From an uncultured Collinsella sp. (GTDB lineage: Bacteria; Actinomycetota; Coriobacteriia; Coriobacteriales; Coriobacteriaceae): a stretch of DNA of 38,661 nt. Below, in pieces: positions 8,306 through 17,162 of this stretch. The notes under the pieces are model-generated. The model worked only from the letters and a program-made list of their open reading frames with translations. It ran no database searches and was not told the DNA's origin. Position 1 is the stretch's first letter; each line of letters begins with the position of its first letter. A program made the position numbers and the translations under genes. Where the stretch lies: NCBI GenBank assembly GCA_959019945.1, contig CAUEQD010000019.1, positions 1 to 38,661 of the forward strand, given 5' to 3'.

Positions 8306-8827
8306 ATGGAGACTATCGAAGCACTCATTCACCGCCGCAGCTGCCGCAACTACAGCGATCGTCCCGTCGAGGCCGAAAAGCTTGCACGTATTATCGAAGC
8401 CGGCCAATATGCACCGAGCGGCATGGGCCGCCAGCCGGTGACGTTTGTCGCCGTCACCGACCCCGCGACCGTCGAGCGTCTCTCACAGTTCAACGCCCAG
8501 GTCATGGGCAGCAACAGCGACCCCTTCTATGGCGCCAAGACCGTTGTGGTGGTGCTGGTTGACCGCAGCGTGCCCACACACCTGGAAGACGGCTCGCTCG
8601 CCATGGGCAACCTGCTCAATGCTGCCTATGCGCTGGGTGTCGATTCGTGCTGGATTCACCGCGCGCATGAGGTCTTTGACTCGCCCGAGGGTCTGGAGCT
8701 GCTGGCCAGCTGGGGCCTGCCCGCCGACGGCAGCCTGCGCGGTGTCGGTAACTGCATTCTGGGCTATGCCGAGGATACGCTTCCCGAGCCCAAACCCCGC
8801 CGCGACAACATCATCTACGTAAGGTAA
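8306..8827 (+). CDS. Nitroreductase-family FMN oxidoreductase
   Basis: A 173-aa nitroreductase-fold protein, expected to use FMN and NAD(P)H to reduce nitro compounds, quinones or similar acceptors as a dimer. The N-terminal HRRSCRNYSDRPV (about 9-21) is the phosphate-binding FMN motif. APSGMGRQPVTFVAV and AMGNLLNAAYALGVDSCWIHR-like segments follow in the family order, and GNCILGYAED near the end is typical. The ATG at 8306 is chosen for AAGGAG 5 nt upstream. It is shorter than the ~200-aa classic enzymes but fits the compact clade of anaerobes. It is monocistronic. Its physiological substrate cannot be read from the sequence. Confidence 0.9.
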   Translation: METIEALIHRRSCRNYSDRPVEAEKLARIIEAGQYAPSGMGRQPVTFVAVTDPATVERLSQFNAQVMGSNSDPFYGAKTVVVVLVDRSVPTHLEDGSLAMGNLLNAAYALGVDSCWIHRAHEVFDSPEGLELLASWGLPADGSLRGVGNCILGYAEDTLPEPKPRRDNIIYVR

Positions 8828-8840
8828 CCCGGGAGCGTCA

Positions 8841-8884
8841 GCGGGGGTGGCTAATTTGGGACAGGGCTATTTTAGCTACCCCGC
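8841..8884. repeat. GGGACAG-family hairpin, copy 2
   Basis: Left arm 8841-8854 and right arm 8872-8884 pair with small mismatches around the core GGGACAG (8858-8864). It lies between the convergent nitroreductase and the one-TM protein genes. Confidence 0.7.
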
Positions 8885-8891
8885 TCGCAAC

Positions 8892-9467
8892 TTATATTGA
8901 CGTCGCCGTTGTCGTCGTTTCGTTCGTGTGAGTCGTTTCGGCGTCGTCGCCTTGCTTGTCTTCGTCCTTTTGCACATCGGCGATGGTGGAGGCCGCCGCA
9001 ACGATACCGCGCTGGGGCGCGACGCTCGTCTGGGCCTGAGCGCCCTCGACAACTTCTGTACCTACATGCGCGAGCTCGGGCGATTTAAACATTGCGTCCA
9101 AGTTGGCGCCACCGCCGGCATATCCGAGCGCAGCGAGCGCGATGACAATCACTGCAACGGCGGCCACGATCGGCACGTAGCGATGCCAGCCGGCGGGATT
9201 GAGCCCGCTGCGGCGAGCCGCCCCGCGGCTGATGTAGCCGAGCGTTCCGTCGTGCTTGAGCTTTGAGCCCACCACGCGTTTGCGGCCCCACAGCGAGGAC
9301 TCTGCCTGCATTGCCAAGCGGGCGCTTGCCGAAGGATAGCCGTATTTAGTGCGCTTGAACGAGCCATCAAACCCCGAGGCGTGTTTGCCCCACGTCACCG
9401 ATGTCGTGCGTCGGTTGACCGGCGCGGCACTCCGCCTTCTGCGGCTCGGTTTTGAAGTCTCAGCCAT
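8892..9467 (-). CDS. Single-pass membrane protein of unknown function
   Basis: A 191-aa protein that I do not recognise. The first ~95 residues are very basic (RRRRS, many Lys and Arg) and should be cytoplasmic. One hydrophobic helix follows (about 99-120, PIVAAVAVIVIALAALGY). The rest (about 70 residues) is acidic, rich in Thr, Ala and Glu, low complexity, and ends in Thr repeats, probably outside the cell. The ATG at 9467 is chosen over 9521 because the longer version only adds a non-conserved piece; GAGGG lies just upstream. The topology resembles anchored regulators or wall-linking proteins, but no domain is visible. Confidence 0.7.
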   Translation of the reverse strand: MAETSKPSRRRRSAAPVNRRTTSVTWGKHASGFDGSFKRTKYGYPSASARLAMQAESSLWGRKRVVGSKLKHDGTLGYISRGAARRSGLNPAGWHRYVPIVAAVAVIVIALAALGYAGGGANLDAMFKSPELAHVGTEVVEGAQAQTSVAPQRGIVAAASTIADVQKDEDKQGDDAETTHTNETTTTATSI

Positions 9468-9551
9468 ATGCCCTCGCACGCCGTAACCAAATCGAAACAA
9501 TAACGCTTTGGACTGTAGCACACGCGTCGCGCGCGGTCACGGGCGCCTCGC

Positions 9552-10769
9552 TCAACGGTCATCGTCCTTCAGCAAGCGCCACAGCGTTGTACGGCTTATG
9601 CCCAGCACCTCCGCCGCACGGGTTCGGTTGCCGTGGAGATGGTCTACAACCAGATGCGCGATATCTCGCTCGGTATCGGCCAGCGGTCGCAGGATATACA
9701 GGTCACTTTCGAGCGTCGGGGCGCCAAAGGTTGCGGTCTTAATCACGTCCTCTTGGGCGAGCACTTCCTCCGCCACAGCGCGGTCCACCGTGCCCGTCCC
9801 CGCCAATATATACAGTCGTTCCGAGACCTCGCGAAGCTGCAGATAATTGCGCGGCCAGCGGTAAGCATCGAGCGTCTTCGTCGCCGCGGCAGACAGCGTG
9901 GGTGCTGCCGTCTCAAATGCATCAGTGAGATATTCCAAATAGCGCGCAACCTTCGTCGACGCGGCTCCCTGCTCGGCGACTGCCGGCGCCACGCTCACCG
10001 CACAGGCGAAGCGCTCGGTCACAAAGGCGGCTTGATCACTTTCGCCGCCGCCCGGCATGTCATTCGCTGTCAGCACCACATGGCAGCGCGTCGCCAACGC
10101 AGTGTCGGTCATCGTGGAGACCAGCTCGCGGAGGCGCTGGGGGCCAACCGCATTCCAGCCCTCAATGCAAAGGGTCAGCCCCGTTTGGAACAACGGCGAT
10201 TCGGCGCTTTTGAGCACATGGCGCCAACCGCGCTCGGTGAGTTCATCAAGCGCAAGGGAAACAAAGGGCTGATCGGCAAAAGGACCGTCCAGATAGAGGC
10301 GCTTGGCGATCTCGATCTGACCCGCTCCCAGCTCACCCTCGAGCATAAGGGGCACACCGCGCGCGTAGCTCTCGGCAACCGGCGCAGCCACCGAGGCCGC
10401 CCCCTCAACGATGCCGTACGCGCTCAATTCGTAGCGGGCCTCAACCTCGTCGGCGTTGAGCCACTCGATGCCCGCATGCGCCGCGGCGCCGCGCACCTCG
10501 CGGACCACGACGACCCAAAGGCCCCCGCCCTCTTTGTCGGTGGGGCGAACGGTCAGGCTCAGGCGCGTACCCGCACGCCCCATAACCAGACGCGCGCCGT
10601 CTCCTATACGGTCGAGGCGCTCAGCGACAAAAGCCGCCACATCCCGCTCGAGTGCCGCGTCATTCATGGTCGAGATCGCGACGTCCCCACGCGCATCGAT
10701 TGCCAATGCCGAGGCCCCGGCAGCAGCCAGGGCCTCGGTCAAGATGTTCAGCTTGGCATCGCTATCCAT
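9552..10769 (-). CDS. Degenerate sigma-54-activator-like regulator with Fis-type HTH
   Basis: A 405-aa protein. The C-terminus has a Fis-type helix-turn-helix (about 379-400: GNRTRAAEVLGISRTTLWRLL) as in NtrC/PrpR-type activators. Before it stands a remnant of the AAA+ module: GELGAGQ (145-151) where GExGxGK is expected, so the Walker A Lys is Gln, and YRWPRNYLQLREV (303-315), matching the conserved WPGNVREL region. The sigma-54 contact loop GAFTGA is absent. The first ~130 residues are an unrecognised sensor-like domain. The ATG at 10769 follows AGGGGC. It lies downstream of the YeiH permease on the same strand, 273 nt apart. I infer a DNA-binding protein that no longer hydrolyses ATP or contacts sigma-54. 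Confidence 0.8.
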   Translation of the reverse strand: MDSDAKLNILTEALAAAGASALAIDARGDVAISTMNDAALERDVAAFVAERLDRIGDGARLVMGRAGTRLSLTVRPTDKEGGGLWVVVVREVRGAAAHAGIEWLNADEVEARYELSAYGIVEGAASVAAPVAESYARGVPLMLEGELGAGQIEIAKRLYLDGPFADQPFVSLALDELTERGWRHVLKSAESPLFQTGLTLCIEGWNAVGPQRLRELVSTMTDTALATRCHVVLTANDMPGGGESDQAAFVTERFACAVSVAPAVAEQGAASTKVARYLEYLTDAFETAAPTLSAAATKTLDAYRWPRNYLQLREVSERLYILAGTGTVDRAVAEEVLAQEDVIKTATFGAPTLESDLYILRPLADTERDIAHLVVDHLHGNRTRAAEVLGISRTTLWRLLKDDDR

Positions 10770-10894
10770 TATTTGCCCCTGTCCGCAGCGACGTGCAACC
10801 GTCGACGGTCGCACGACCGAGTGTTTCAAAATTGAACGATATTGCTCACCAAACACTATAGGGCAGAAAGCGTCATCCTGCGAGTATAGGTGTT

Positions 10895-10983
10895 GCCCCG
10901 CATCGCCATCCTGGCGGGGCGATAAGAGCTCTTCGGGACTTATAAACCTGCGGACAAGCCATACCCGCAAGAGCTCCTATCGC
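10895..10983. repeat. Nested palindrome upstream of the degenerate activator gene
   Basis: 10919-10933 pairs with 10969-10983 (14 of 15 bp). A second hairpin, 10895-10901 with 10914-10920, overlaps the first arm by two bases, so the two compete partly. It lies in the 273-bp spacer between the YeiH permease and the regulator, in the 5' leader or promoter region of the latter. Confidence 0.7.
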
Positions 10984-11042
10984 TCCACTGCAGGCTTGCG
11001 CTCACCAGCAACCAACACGCAGCACGCAAACAAGCTACTTCT

Positions 11043-12077
11043 CTACCAGATTCCCAGCACGTGCTGCATTCCCAAACTCATGCACGCAATGCCAATCCAG
11101 CAGCAAAAGCCCAGCGCGATGGGCTTGCCGCCCTTTTTGACCAGCTCGACGATATCGGTATTAAAACCAATAGCCGCCATGGCCATCACAATAAAGAACT
11201 TCGACAGCTCCTTGATGGGCGCCGTGATGGACACAGGAAGCTGAAACACCGTGGTGATCACGCTCGCCAGCACAAAGAACAGCACAAACATGGGAAACGC
11301 GCGTTTAAGCGAGAACGTGCTCTTAGCGTCGCCACCGGCCTTGCGTGCCAGATGCATCTGCCAGCATGCGAGGACCAACGTGATGGGAATAATGGCCAGC
11401 GTCCTGGTGAGCTTGACCACTGTGGCGCTCTCGAGCACATTGGCGCCGGGATGCATGCTGTCCCAAGCGCTCGCCGCAGCCGTTACGGACGAGGTGTCGT
11501 TGATGGCGGTACCGGCAAACAGGCCAAAGCCCTCGTTGGTCAGCCCGAGCATGCCGCCGAGCGTTGGAAACACGAGCGCCGCGATAACGTTAAACAGGAA
11601 GATGACCGAAATAGCCTGGGCAATCTCGCGATCGTCGGCATCGATGACGGGCGCGGTCGCGGCGATGGCAGAACCGCCGCAAATCGACGAACCCACACCC
11701 ACAAGCGTCGCGATCTTGCCCGGCACGTTCATAACGCGGCAGAGCACAAAGGCGATGACAAGCGAGGTCGAGATTGTTGCCACGATAATCGGTAGCGACT
11801 GGGCGCCCTTGGACAGAATCTGGGAGAGGTTCATGCCAAAGCCAAGCAGGATAACCGCGTACTGCAAGACTTTTTTGGACGTATAGGTAACGCCGGCGGT
11901 GAGCTGTTCGCGACGATTCTTGGGAAAGACGAGCGCCAGGACCATGCCAAAGAGGATGGCAAATACCGGACCGCCGACCACCTCAATTTGTTTGCCGAGC
12001 AACGTCGCGGGAATGGCGATGATCAGGCAGAACAAGACGCCTTTCCAGCGCTCGCGTACGATGTTTGCCAGTTGCAT
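11043..12077 (-). CDS. YeiH/UPF0324-family putative permease
   Basis: A 344-aa polytopic membrane protein of the conserved UPF0324 (YeiH/YadS-like) family, often annotated as a putative sulfate exporter without proof. Nine to ten hydrophobic helices span the whole length. The family signature region LVGVGSSICGGSAIAATAP is at about 127-145, and GTAINDTSSVTAAA follows in the middle. The ATG at 12077 is preceded by AAGGA. It is divergent from a GntR/FCD regulator 163 bp away, which probably controls it; in enterobacteria yeiH is likewise next to a regulator gene. Substrate unproven. Confidence 0.87.
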   Translation of the reverse strand: MQLANIVRERWKGVLFCLIIAIPATLLGKQIEVVGGPVFAILFGMVLALVFPKNRREQLTAGVTYTSKKVLQYAVILLGFGMNLSQILSKGAQSLPIIVATISTSLVIAFVLCRVMNVPGKIATLVGVGSSICGGSAIAATAPVIDADDREIAQAISVIFLFNVIAALVFPTLGGMLGLTNEGFGLFAGTAINDTSSVTAAASAWDSMHPGANVLESATVVKLTRTLAIIPITLVLACWQMHLARKAGGDAKSTFSLKRAFPMFVLFFVLASVITTVFQLPVSITAPIKELSKFFIVMAMAAIGFNTDIVELVKKGGKPIALGFCCWIGIACMSLGMQHVLGIW

Positions 12078-12240
12078 ATGGGATTCCTTCTTTCTATTTC
12101 ACGTTTGCGACGGCTTATGATACGGCAACATTGAGCGCAGCCTTGCGCAAACACAGACTAAGATGCCGCAATAGTTCTCAGGCAACAGCCGAATTACCCA
12201 CCGCGGAGAGCTGATTCGCGGCATAATTAACAACTGACAT

Positions 12241-12972
12241 ATGAGTTTGATAGAACAGTTGCGAGGCGCTATGGAAGAATCGATGCACGTCGGCGAGCAG
12301 GAAACGAGCCTACAGGACCAGTCCTATCACACCATTCGACGCAAAATCGTCTACCTGGACTACAAGCCGGGCGAAAAGCTGGGCGTCAAGCAGCTTTGCG
12401 ACGACCTAGATATGGGTCGCACGCCCGTGCGCGAGGCACTGGTGCGTCTGGCGCAAGAGGGCCTGGTGCGCACCGTGCCCCAGAGCGGCACCTACGTCTC
12501 ACCCATCAACCTCACCCTTGCCGAGAGTGCCTGTTACATCCGCGAGCATCTGGAAAAGCAGGTGATCGTGGAGTGCTGTGCGCGAGCCACGTCGGCCGGC
12601 ATCGAGCAGCTCGACCGCGCCATCGTGCTGCAGGAAAAAGCCATGGCCGAAGAGGATCGCATCGGCTTCTTTTTGAGCGACAACCTCATGCATCACATGA
12701 TTTTTAGCATCGCATGTCGCAGCACCGTGTGGTCGTGGCTCGAAGAGACCAATGCCGACCTGGAGCGCTTCCGCTGGCTGCGCGCCGCCACGCAGGTTCT
12801 CGACAATCAGGACATCGTGAACGAGCACAAGCAGATTCGCCGCGCCATCGCCGGTCGCGACCCCATCGAAGCGAGCTTTTTGGTCAGCAAGCACCTGCAC
12901 ATGATGTTCCGCAACCAAACCGAGGTTCTGGACCAGTTCCCCGAGTACTTCGAGACCAGCAAGCTCCGCTAA
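12241..12972 (+). CDS. GntR-family regulator with FCD ligand domain
   Basis: A 243-aa repressor-type protein. The N-terminal winged helix (about 25-95) contains DDLDMGRTPVREALVRLAQEGLV, the GntR recognition motif. The all-helical C-terminal FCD domain (100-235) has the metal-binding-type His pattern (HHMIF and HLHMMF) for small carboxylates. The start at 12241 has no clear ribosome site, but CATAAT (12222-12227) lies just upstream and would place transcription start within ~10 nt, so a leaderless or near-leaderless mRNA is possible. An internal ATG at 12271 after GCGAGG is the alternative. It is divergent from the YeiH permease, which is its likely target. Confidence 0.88.
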   Translation: MSLIEQLRGAMEESMHVGEQETSLQDQSYHTIRRKIVYLDYKPGEKLGVKQLCDDLDMGRTPVREALVRLAQEGLVRTVPQSGTYVSPINLTLAESACYIREHLEKQVIVECCARATSAGIEQLDRAIVLQEKAMAEEDRIGFFLSDNLMHHMIFSIACRSTVWSWLEETNADLERFRWLRAATQVLDNQDIVNEHKQIRRAIAGRDPIEASFLVSKHLHMMFRNQTEVLDQFPEYFETSKLR

Positions 12973-13007
12973 CCTGCCAAAAAGGGACAGGTTCATTTTG
13001 GCAGGTT
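12971..13007. repeat. GGGACAG-family hairpin, copy 3 (CCTGCC arm type)
   Basis: Perfect 12-bp arms (12971-12982 and 12996-13007) surround GGGACAG (12984-12990). The left arm includes the last base pair of the GntR gene stop codon. The copy is nearly identical, in inverse orientation, to 17076-17114. Confidence 0.85.
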
Positions 13008-13023
13008 TTATCTGGTCAAATGC

Positions 13024-13064
13024 AAAAAAGGGCCCGGCTCCGTCTAATGACGCGGAGCCGGGCC
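13024..13064 (-). terminator. Intrinsic terminator of glmS
   Basis: A perfect 12-bp GC-rich stem (13031-13042 with 13053-13064) is followed on the minus strand by six T (complement of 13024-13029). Confidence 0.9.
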
Positions 13065-13089
13065 TTAGTCGCTAGAACGGCGGAACCAA

Positions 13090-14937
<1,848 letters not shown>

Positions 14938-15011
14938 AGGATAAATCCCTTCGCTCGCGTGACTGCAAAACGCCCACGCACGACGGGCGCTGAGACGTAT
15001 AACGTCCGAGT

Positions 15012-15072
15012 ATTGTACTCACACAAACGCAAGCTGATATACCAGAAGTGGTATCTTAAACTGGATACCACT
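15012..15072 (-). promoter_or_regulatory. glmS promoter with GntR-like inverted repeats
   Basis: A TACAAT -10 (complement of 15012-15017) has its expected -35 position at about 15035-15040. Overlapping it is ATACCA-N4-TGGTAT (15039-15054), and next to that a perfect 9-bp inverted repeat AGTGGTATC-N8-GATACCACT (15048-15055/56 and 15064-15072). The half-site AGTGGTAT resembles the NagR/DasR type (AGTGGTNTAGACCA) used for amino-sugar control. Operator function is inferred. Confidence 0.5.
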
Positions 15073-15087
15073 CGATGCACACACCCT

Positions 15088-15122
15088 ACCACCACAACGG
15101 TGACAGGCACCTTTGCGGTGGT
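15088..15122. repeat. GGGACAG-family hairpin, copy 4 (CCACCAC arm type)
   Basis: Arms 15088-15097 and 15113-15122 pair with one mismatch around a GGTGACAGGCACC core (the core is GTGACAG in this copy). It lies 10 bp after the permease stop. Confidence 0.7.
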
Positions 15123-15132
15123 TGGCACTCCC

Positions 15133-15780
15133 CTAGGGACGCAGGCGGCCTTCGAGCCGATTGCCCAGGGCCGTGAGCGCCATGACAATGACGTAGTAGA
15201 CCACGGCCACCACTAAAAACGGTTCAAAGGCTCGATAGGTGAGCGCCTGCACGCTCTGGGCGGCGCGCATCATATCCATCAGGCCGATGGTTGCCACCAG
15301 CGAGGAGCTCTTGAGGACCGTGATCACTTCGTTGACCAGGGCGGGGGCAATCGAGCGCATCGCCTGCGGAACGATGATCTTGCGCATCATGGGAACATAG
15401 CGAAGCCCGATGGCCCGAGCGGCATCGTACTGCCCCCGGTCAACGCCCTCGATACCACCGCGCACCGTCTCGGACACCGTCGCTGAGCCGTTGAGCCCCA
15501 GCGTAATGGCACCGGCGGCAAACATCGAAATTTTGAAGCCCGTGAGCTGCGGCGTCGCAAAGTACGCCAAAAAAAGCAACACGATGAGCGGCACGCCGCG
15601 AAAGATAGAGGTGTAGAAGTTGAGCACCGCACGTAACGGGCGACAGGGCAAAACCTTGAGCACGGCAATAAGAAAGCCCAGGACGAGTGCTATGGCCAGC
15701 GCGGCGGCCGTCACCTGACAGGTCACGACCAGGCCGCTCATAAACATCGGTATATATGGTTCTAGCAGTTCAAACTTCAT
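15133..15780 (-). CDS. Amino-acid ABC transporter permease (HisM/GlnP type)
   Basis: A 215-aa inner-membrane permease of the polar amino acid family. Five or so hydrophobic helices are present. The EAA-like loop that contacts the ATPase is visible in the middle (QYDAARAIGLRYVPMMRKIIVPQA). FYTSIFRGVPLIVLLFL is the conserved N-terminal part. The ATG at 15780 is preferred over 15786: AAGGG is 8-9 nt from it but only 1 nt from the earlier ATG. It follows the solute-binding protein gene on the same strand with a 33-nt gap. No ATP-binding subunit is adjacent, which is unusual; it may borrow one (see the ATPase at 31419-32183). Confidence 0.9.
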   Translation of the reverse strand: MKFELLEPYIPMFMSGLVVTCQVTAAALAIALVLGFLIAVLKVLPCRPLRAVLNFYTSIFRGVPLIVLLFLAYFATPQLTGFKISMFAAGAITLGLNGSATVSETVRGGIEGVDRGQYDAARAIGLRYVPMMRKIIVPQAMRSIAPALVNEVITVLKSSSLVATIGLMDMMRAAQSVQALTYRAFEPFLVVAVVYYVIVMALTALGNRLEGRLRP

Positions 15781-15813
15781 CAGCATGCCCTTGGCGCGCG
15801 CCTCACCGGCTCG

Positions 15814-16695
15814 CTATTTTCCGGCAACCGTCGACGTACCGGAAGCGGAATAGTCGCCGTTCCACATAAAGTCGGCGCCCACATACTGCTTGATGCAGTC
15901 ATCGATGGTGCCGTCCTCGAGCATCTCGCCGATGCATTCGTCAAGCGCCGCGACAAATCCGGCACCCTTCTTGGCCATCAGGCGGTACACGCCCACGTGA
16001 TCGCTCGTCTCGGAGCGATCGAGCAGGCCCAGCACCAGGCCCTCATTCGCATCGCGCATGGACTGGCCCTCGGCGCCGTCACACAGGTAGGCATCGATGC
16101 GCCCGGCGAGCACCTCTTGCAGGCACTGGTCGCCACCGTCGTACGTGTGAATATCAGCATCGGGCATGACCTTGGCGATGAACTTGTTCTGCACGGTACC
16201 GGTGGTGCAGGCGATAGACTTGCCGACGAGGTCCTCAACGCGCTTGACGGGATCGCCGCCGAGCGTGAGAACGCCCACAAGCGGCTGATAGTAGCCGCGC
16301 GTGAAGTCGTAGGTCTGCTCGCGCTCTTCGTTGGAGCTCATCGCCATGGTAAAGGCCTTGTCATCGCTCTGCACCGATGCAAGCGTGGCGGCAAAGTCCT
16401 GCGGCTCAAAGTCGTAAGAAAAGCCCAGGCGCGAGACCATCTCGTCGGCAATGGCGATATCCAGGCCGACAACCTTCTGCTTGCCGTCCGACTGCGTCTC
16501 CAGATAGCGATAGGGCGCAAAGGCATCGTCGCCCACAAAGGTGAGCTTGGCGCCCTTGATATCGTCGCCCGCAACCGCAGCAGAACCAGCGGCAGAGCCC
16601 TTGTCAGCGCCACTGCCAGCGCAACCGCTCGCCGCAACCATTGCAGCACCGGCGATCAAACCCAGGAAATCACGACGAGAAACAGCGCGAGTCAT
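15814..16695 (-). CDS. Amino-acid ABC transporter solute-binding lipoprotein
   Basis: A 293-aa extracytoplasmic binding protein of family 3. The signal region has a twin-arginine motif SRRDFLG (about 6-12), a hydrophobic stretch and a lipobox ending ASGC, so it is probably a Tat-exported lipoprotein. A Gly/Ala/Ser linker follows, then the two-lobe binding fold with DAFAPYRY, GLDIAIADEM, FTMAMSSNEEREQTYDFTRGY and VEDLVGKSIACTTGT, all typical positions. The ATG at 16695 is chosen for AAAGG upstream; a TTG at 16710 is an alternative. A -10 TACAAT lies upstream at about 16735. It is co-transcribed with the permease. The ligand is probably a polar amino acid. Confidence 0.9.
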   Translation of the reverse strand: MTRAVSRRDFLGLIAGAAMVAASGCAGSGADKGSAAGSAAVAGDDIKGAKLTFVGDDAFAPYRYLETQSDGKQKVVGLDIAIADEMVSRLGFSYDFEPQDFAATLASVQSDDKAFTMAMSSNEEREQTYDFTRGYYQPLVGVLTLGGDPVKRVEDLVGKSIACTTGTVQNKFIAKVMPDADIHTYDGGDQCLQEVLAGRIDAYLCDGAEGQSMRDANEGLVLGLLDRSETSDHVGVYRLMAKKGAGFVAALDECIGEMLEDGTIDDCIKQYVGADFMWNGDYSASGTSTVAGK

Positions 16696-16775
16696 ACCAA
16701 AGCCTTTCAATCTACGTTCAAAGCGGCTTCTATTGTAGACACTCCACTGTTTAGCGAGCAGCCCAGCTGCGGCAA

Positions 16776-16812
16776 AACCACCACAAAGGGGACAGGCACC
16801 TTTGTGGTGGTT
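16776..16812. repeat. GGGACAG-family hairpin, copy 5 (CCACCAC arm type)
   Basis: Perfect 13-bp arms (16776-16788 and 16800-16812) enclose GGGACAG (16789-16795). This is the best-preserved copy of the arm type. Confidence 0.88.
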
Positions 16813-16842
16813 CGGGTGTCTGACAACAAGCTCCGCCGAAAC

Positions 16843-16980
16843 GTCTCAATCTGTAACATCTGGGGCGCCGAAAGAGGGTTTGCTGTTACAGATCGAGATT
16901 TTCCGCCCGGCCCCGGCGATCTGTCTCAATCTGTAACAGGTAGGTCTTGTTTTGTCGTCCAGATGTTACAGATCGAGACA
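16843..16980. repeat. Tandem pair of CTGTAACA inverted repeats
   Basis: Two hairpins stand in tandem. TCTCAATCTGTAACA (16844-16858) pairs with TGTTACAGATCGAGA (16884-16898), and the same two arms recur at 16924-16938 and 16964-16978. Each pair matches at 14 of 15 positions with the same A-C mismatch, and both loops are 25 nt but unrelated in sequence. Conserved arms with different loops is the reverse of the GGGACAG family. No ORF is present. Confidence 0.85.
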
Positions 16981-17001
16981 ATTGAAGGGCCAGGCAACGC
17001 G

Positions 17002-17045
17002 ACCACCGCAAAGGAGGCAGCGCGCTGCGCCACCCTTGCGGTGGT
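17002..17045. repeat. Divergent relative of the GGGACAG hairpins (ACCACCGCAA arms)
   Basis: Perfect 10-bp arms (17002-17011 and 17036-17045) resemble the CCACCAC arm type. The centre is changed to AGGAGGCAG followed by a small GCAGCGCGCTGC palindrome. It is probably a decayed or distinct member. Confidence 0.6.
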
Positions 17046-17075
17046 GTGGTCTGGACTCCGGTGTTTGCCCAGATA

Positions 17076-17114
17076 AAACCTGCCAAAATAAACCTGTCCC
17101 TTTTTGGTAGGTTT
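17076..17114. repeat. GGGACAG-family hairpin, copy 6 (CCTGCC arm type)
   Basis: Arms 17076-17088 and 17102-17114 pair with one G-T position, and the core is the reverse complement of GGGACAG (17094-17100). It overlaps the region where the -35 of the following LacI gene is expected (-10 TACAAT at 17122-17127). Confidence 0.85.
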
Positions 17115-17162
17115 GGGATGCTACAATCTGGCTTGTACTTGAAACGCATCAAAGGGGCCGCT

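Noticed and set aside
14938..15130. glmS ribozyme-riboswitch in the leader
   Set aside because: No conserved core or cleavage-site context could be found, and the glmS ribozyme is essentially a Firmicutes feature. The leader is better explained by a promoter and operator repeats.
16696..17162. CRISPR array in the repeat-rich spacer
   Set aside because: The repeats are inverted hairpins of different types, not regularly spaced direct repeats with unique spacers, and there are no cas genes.
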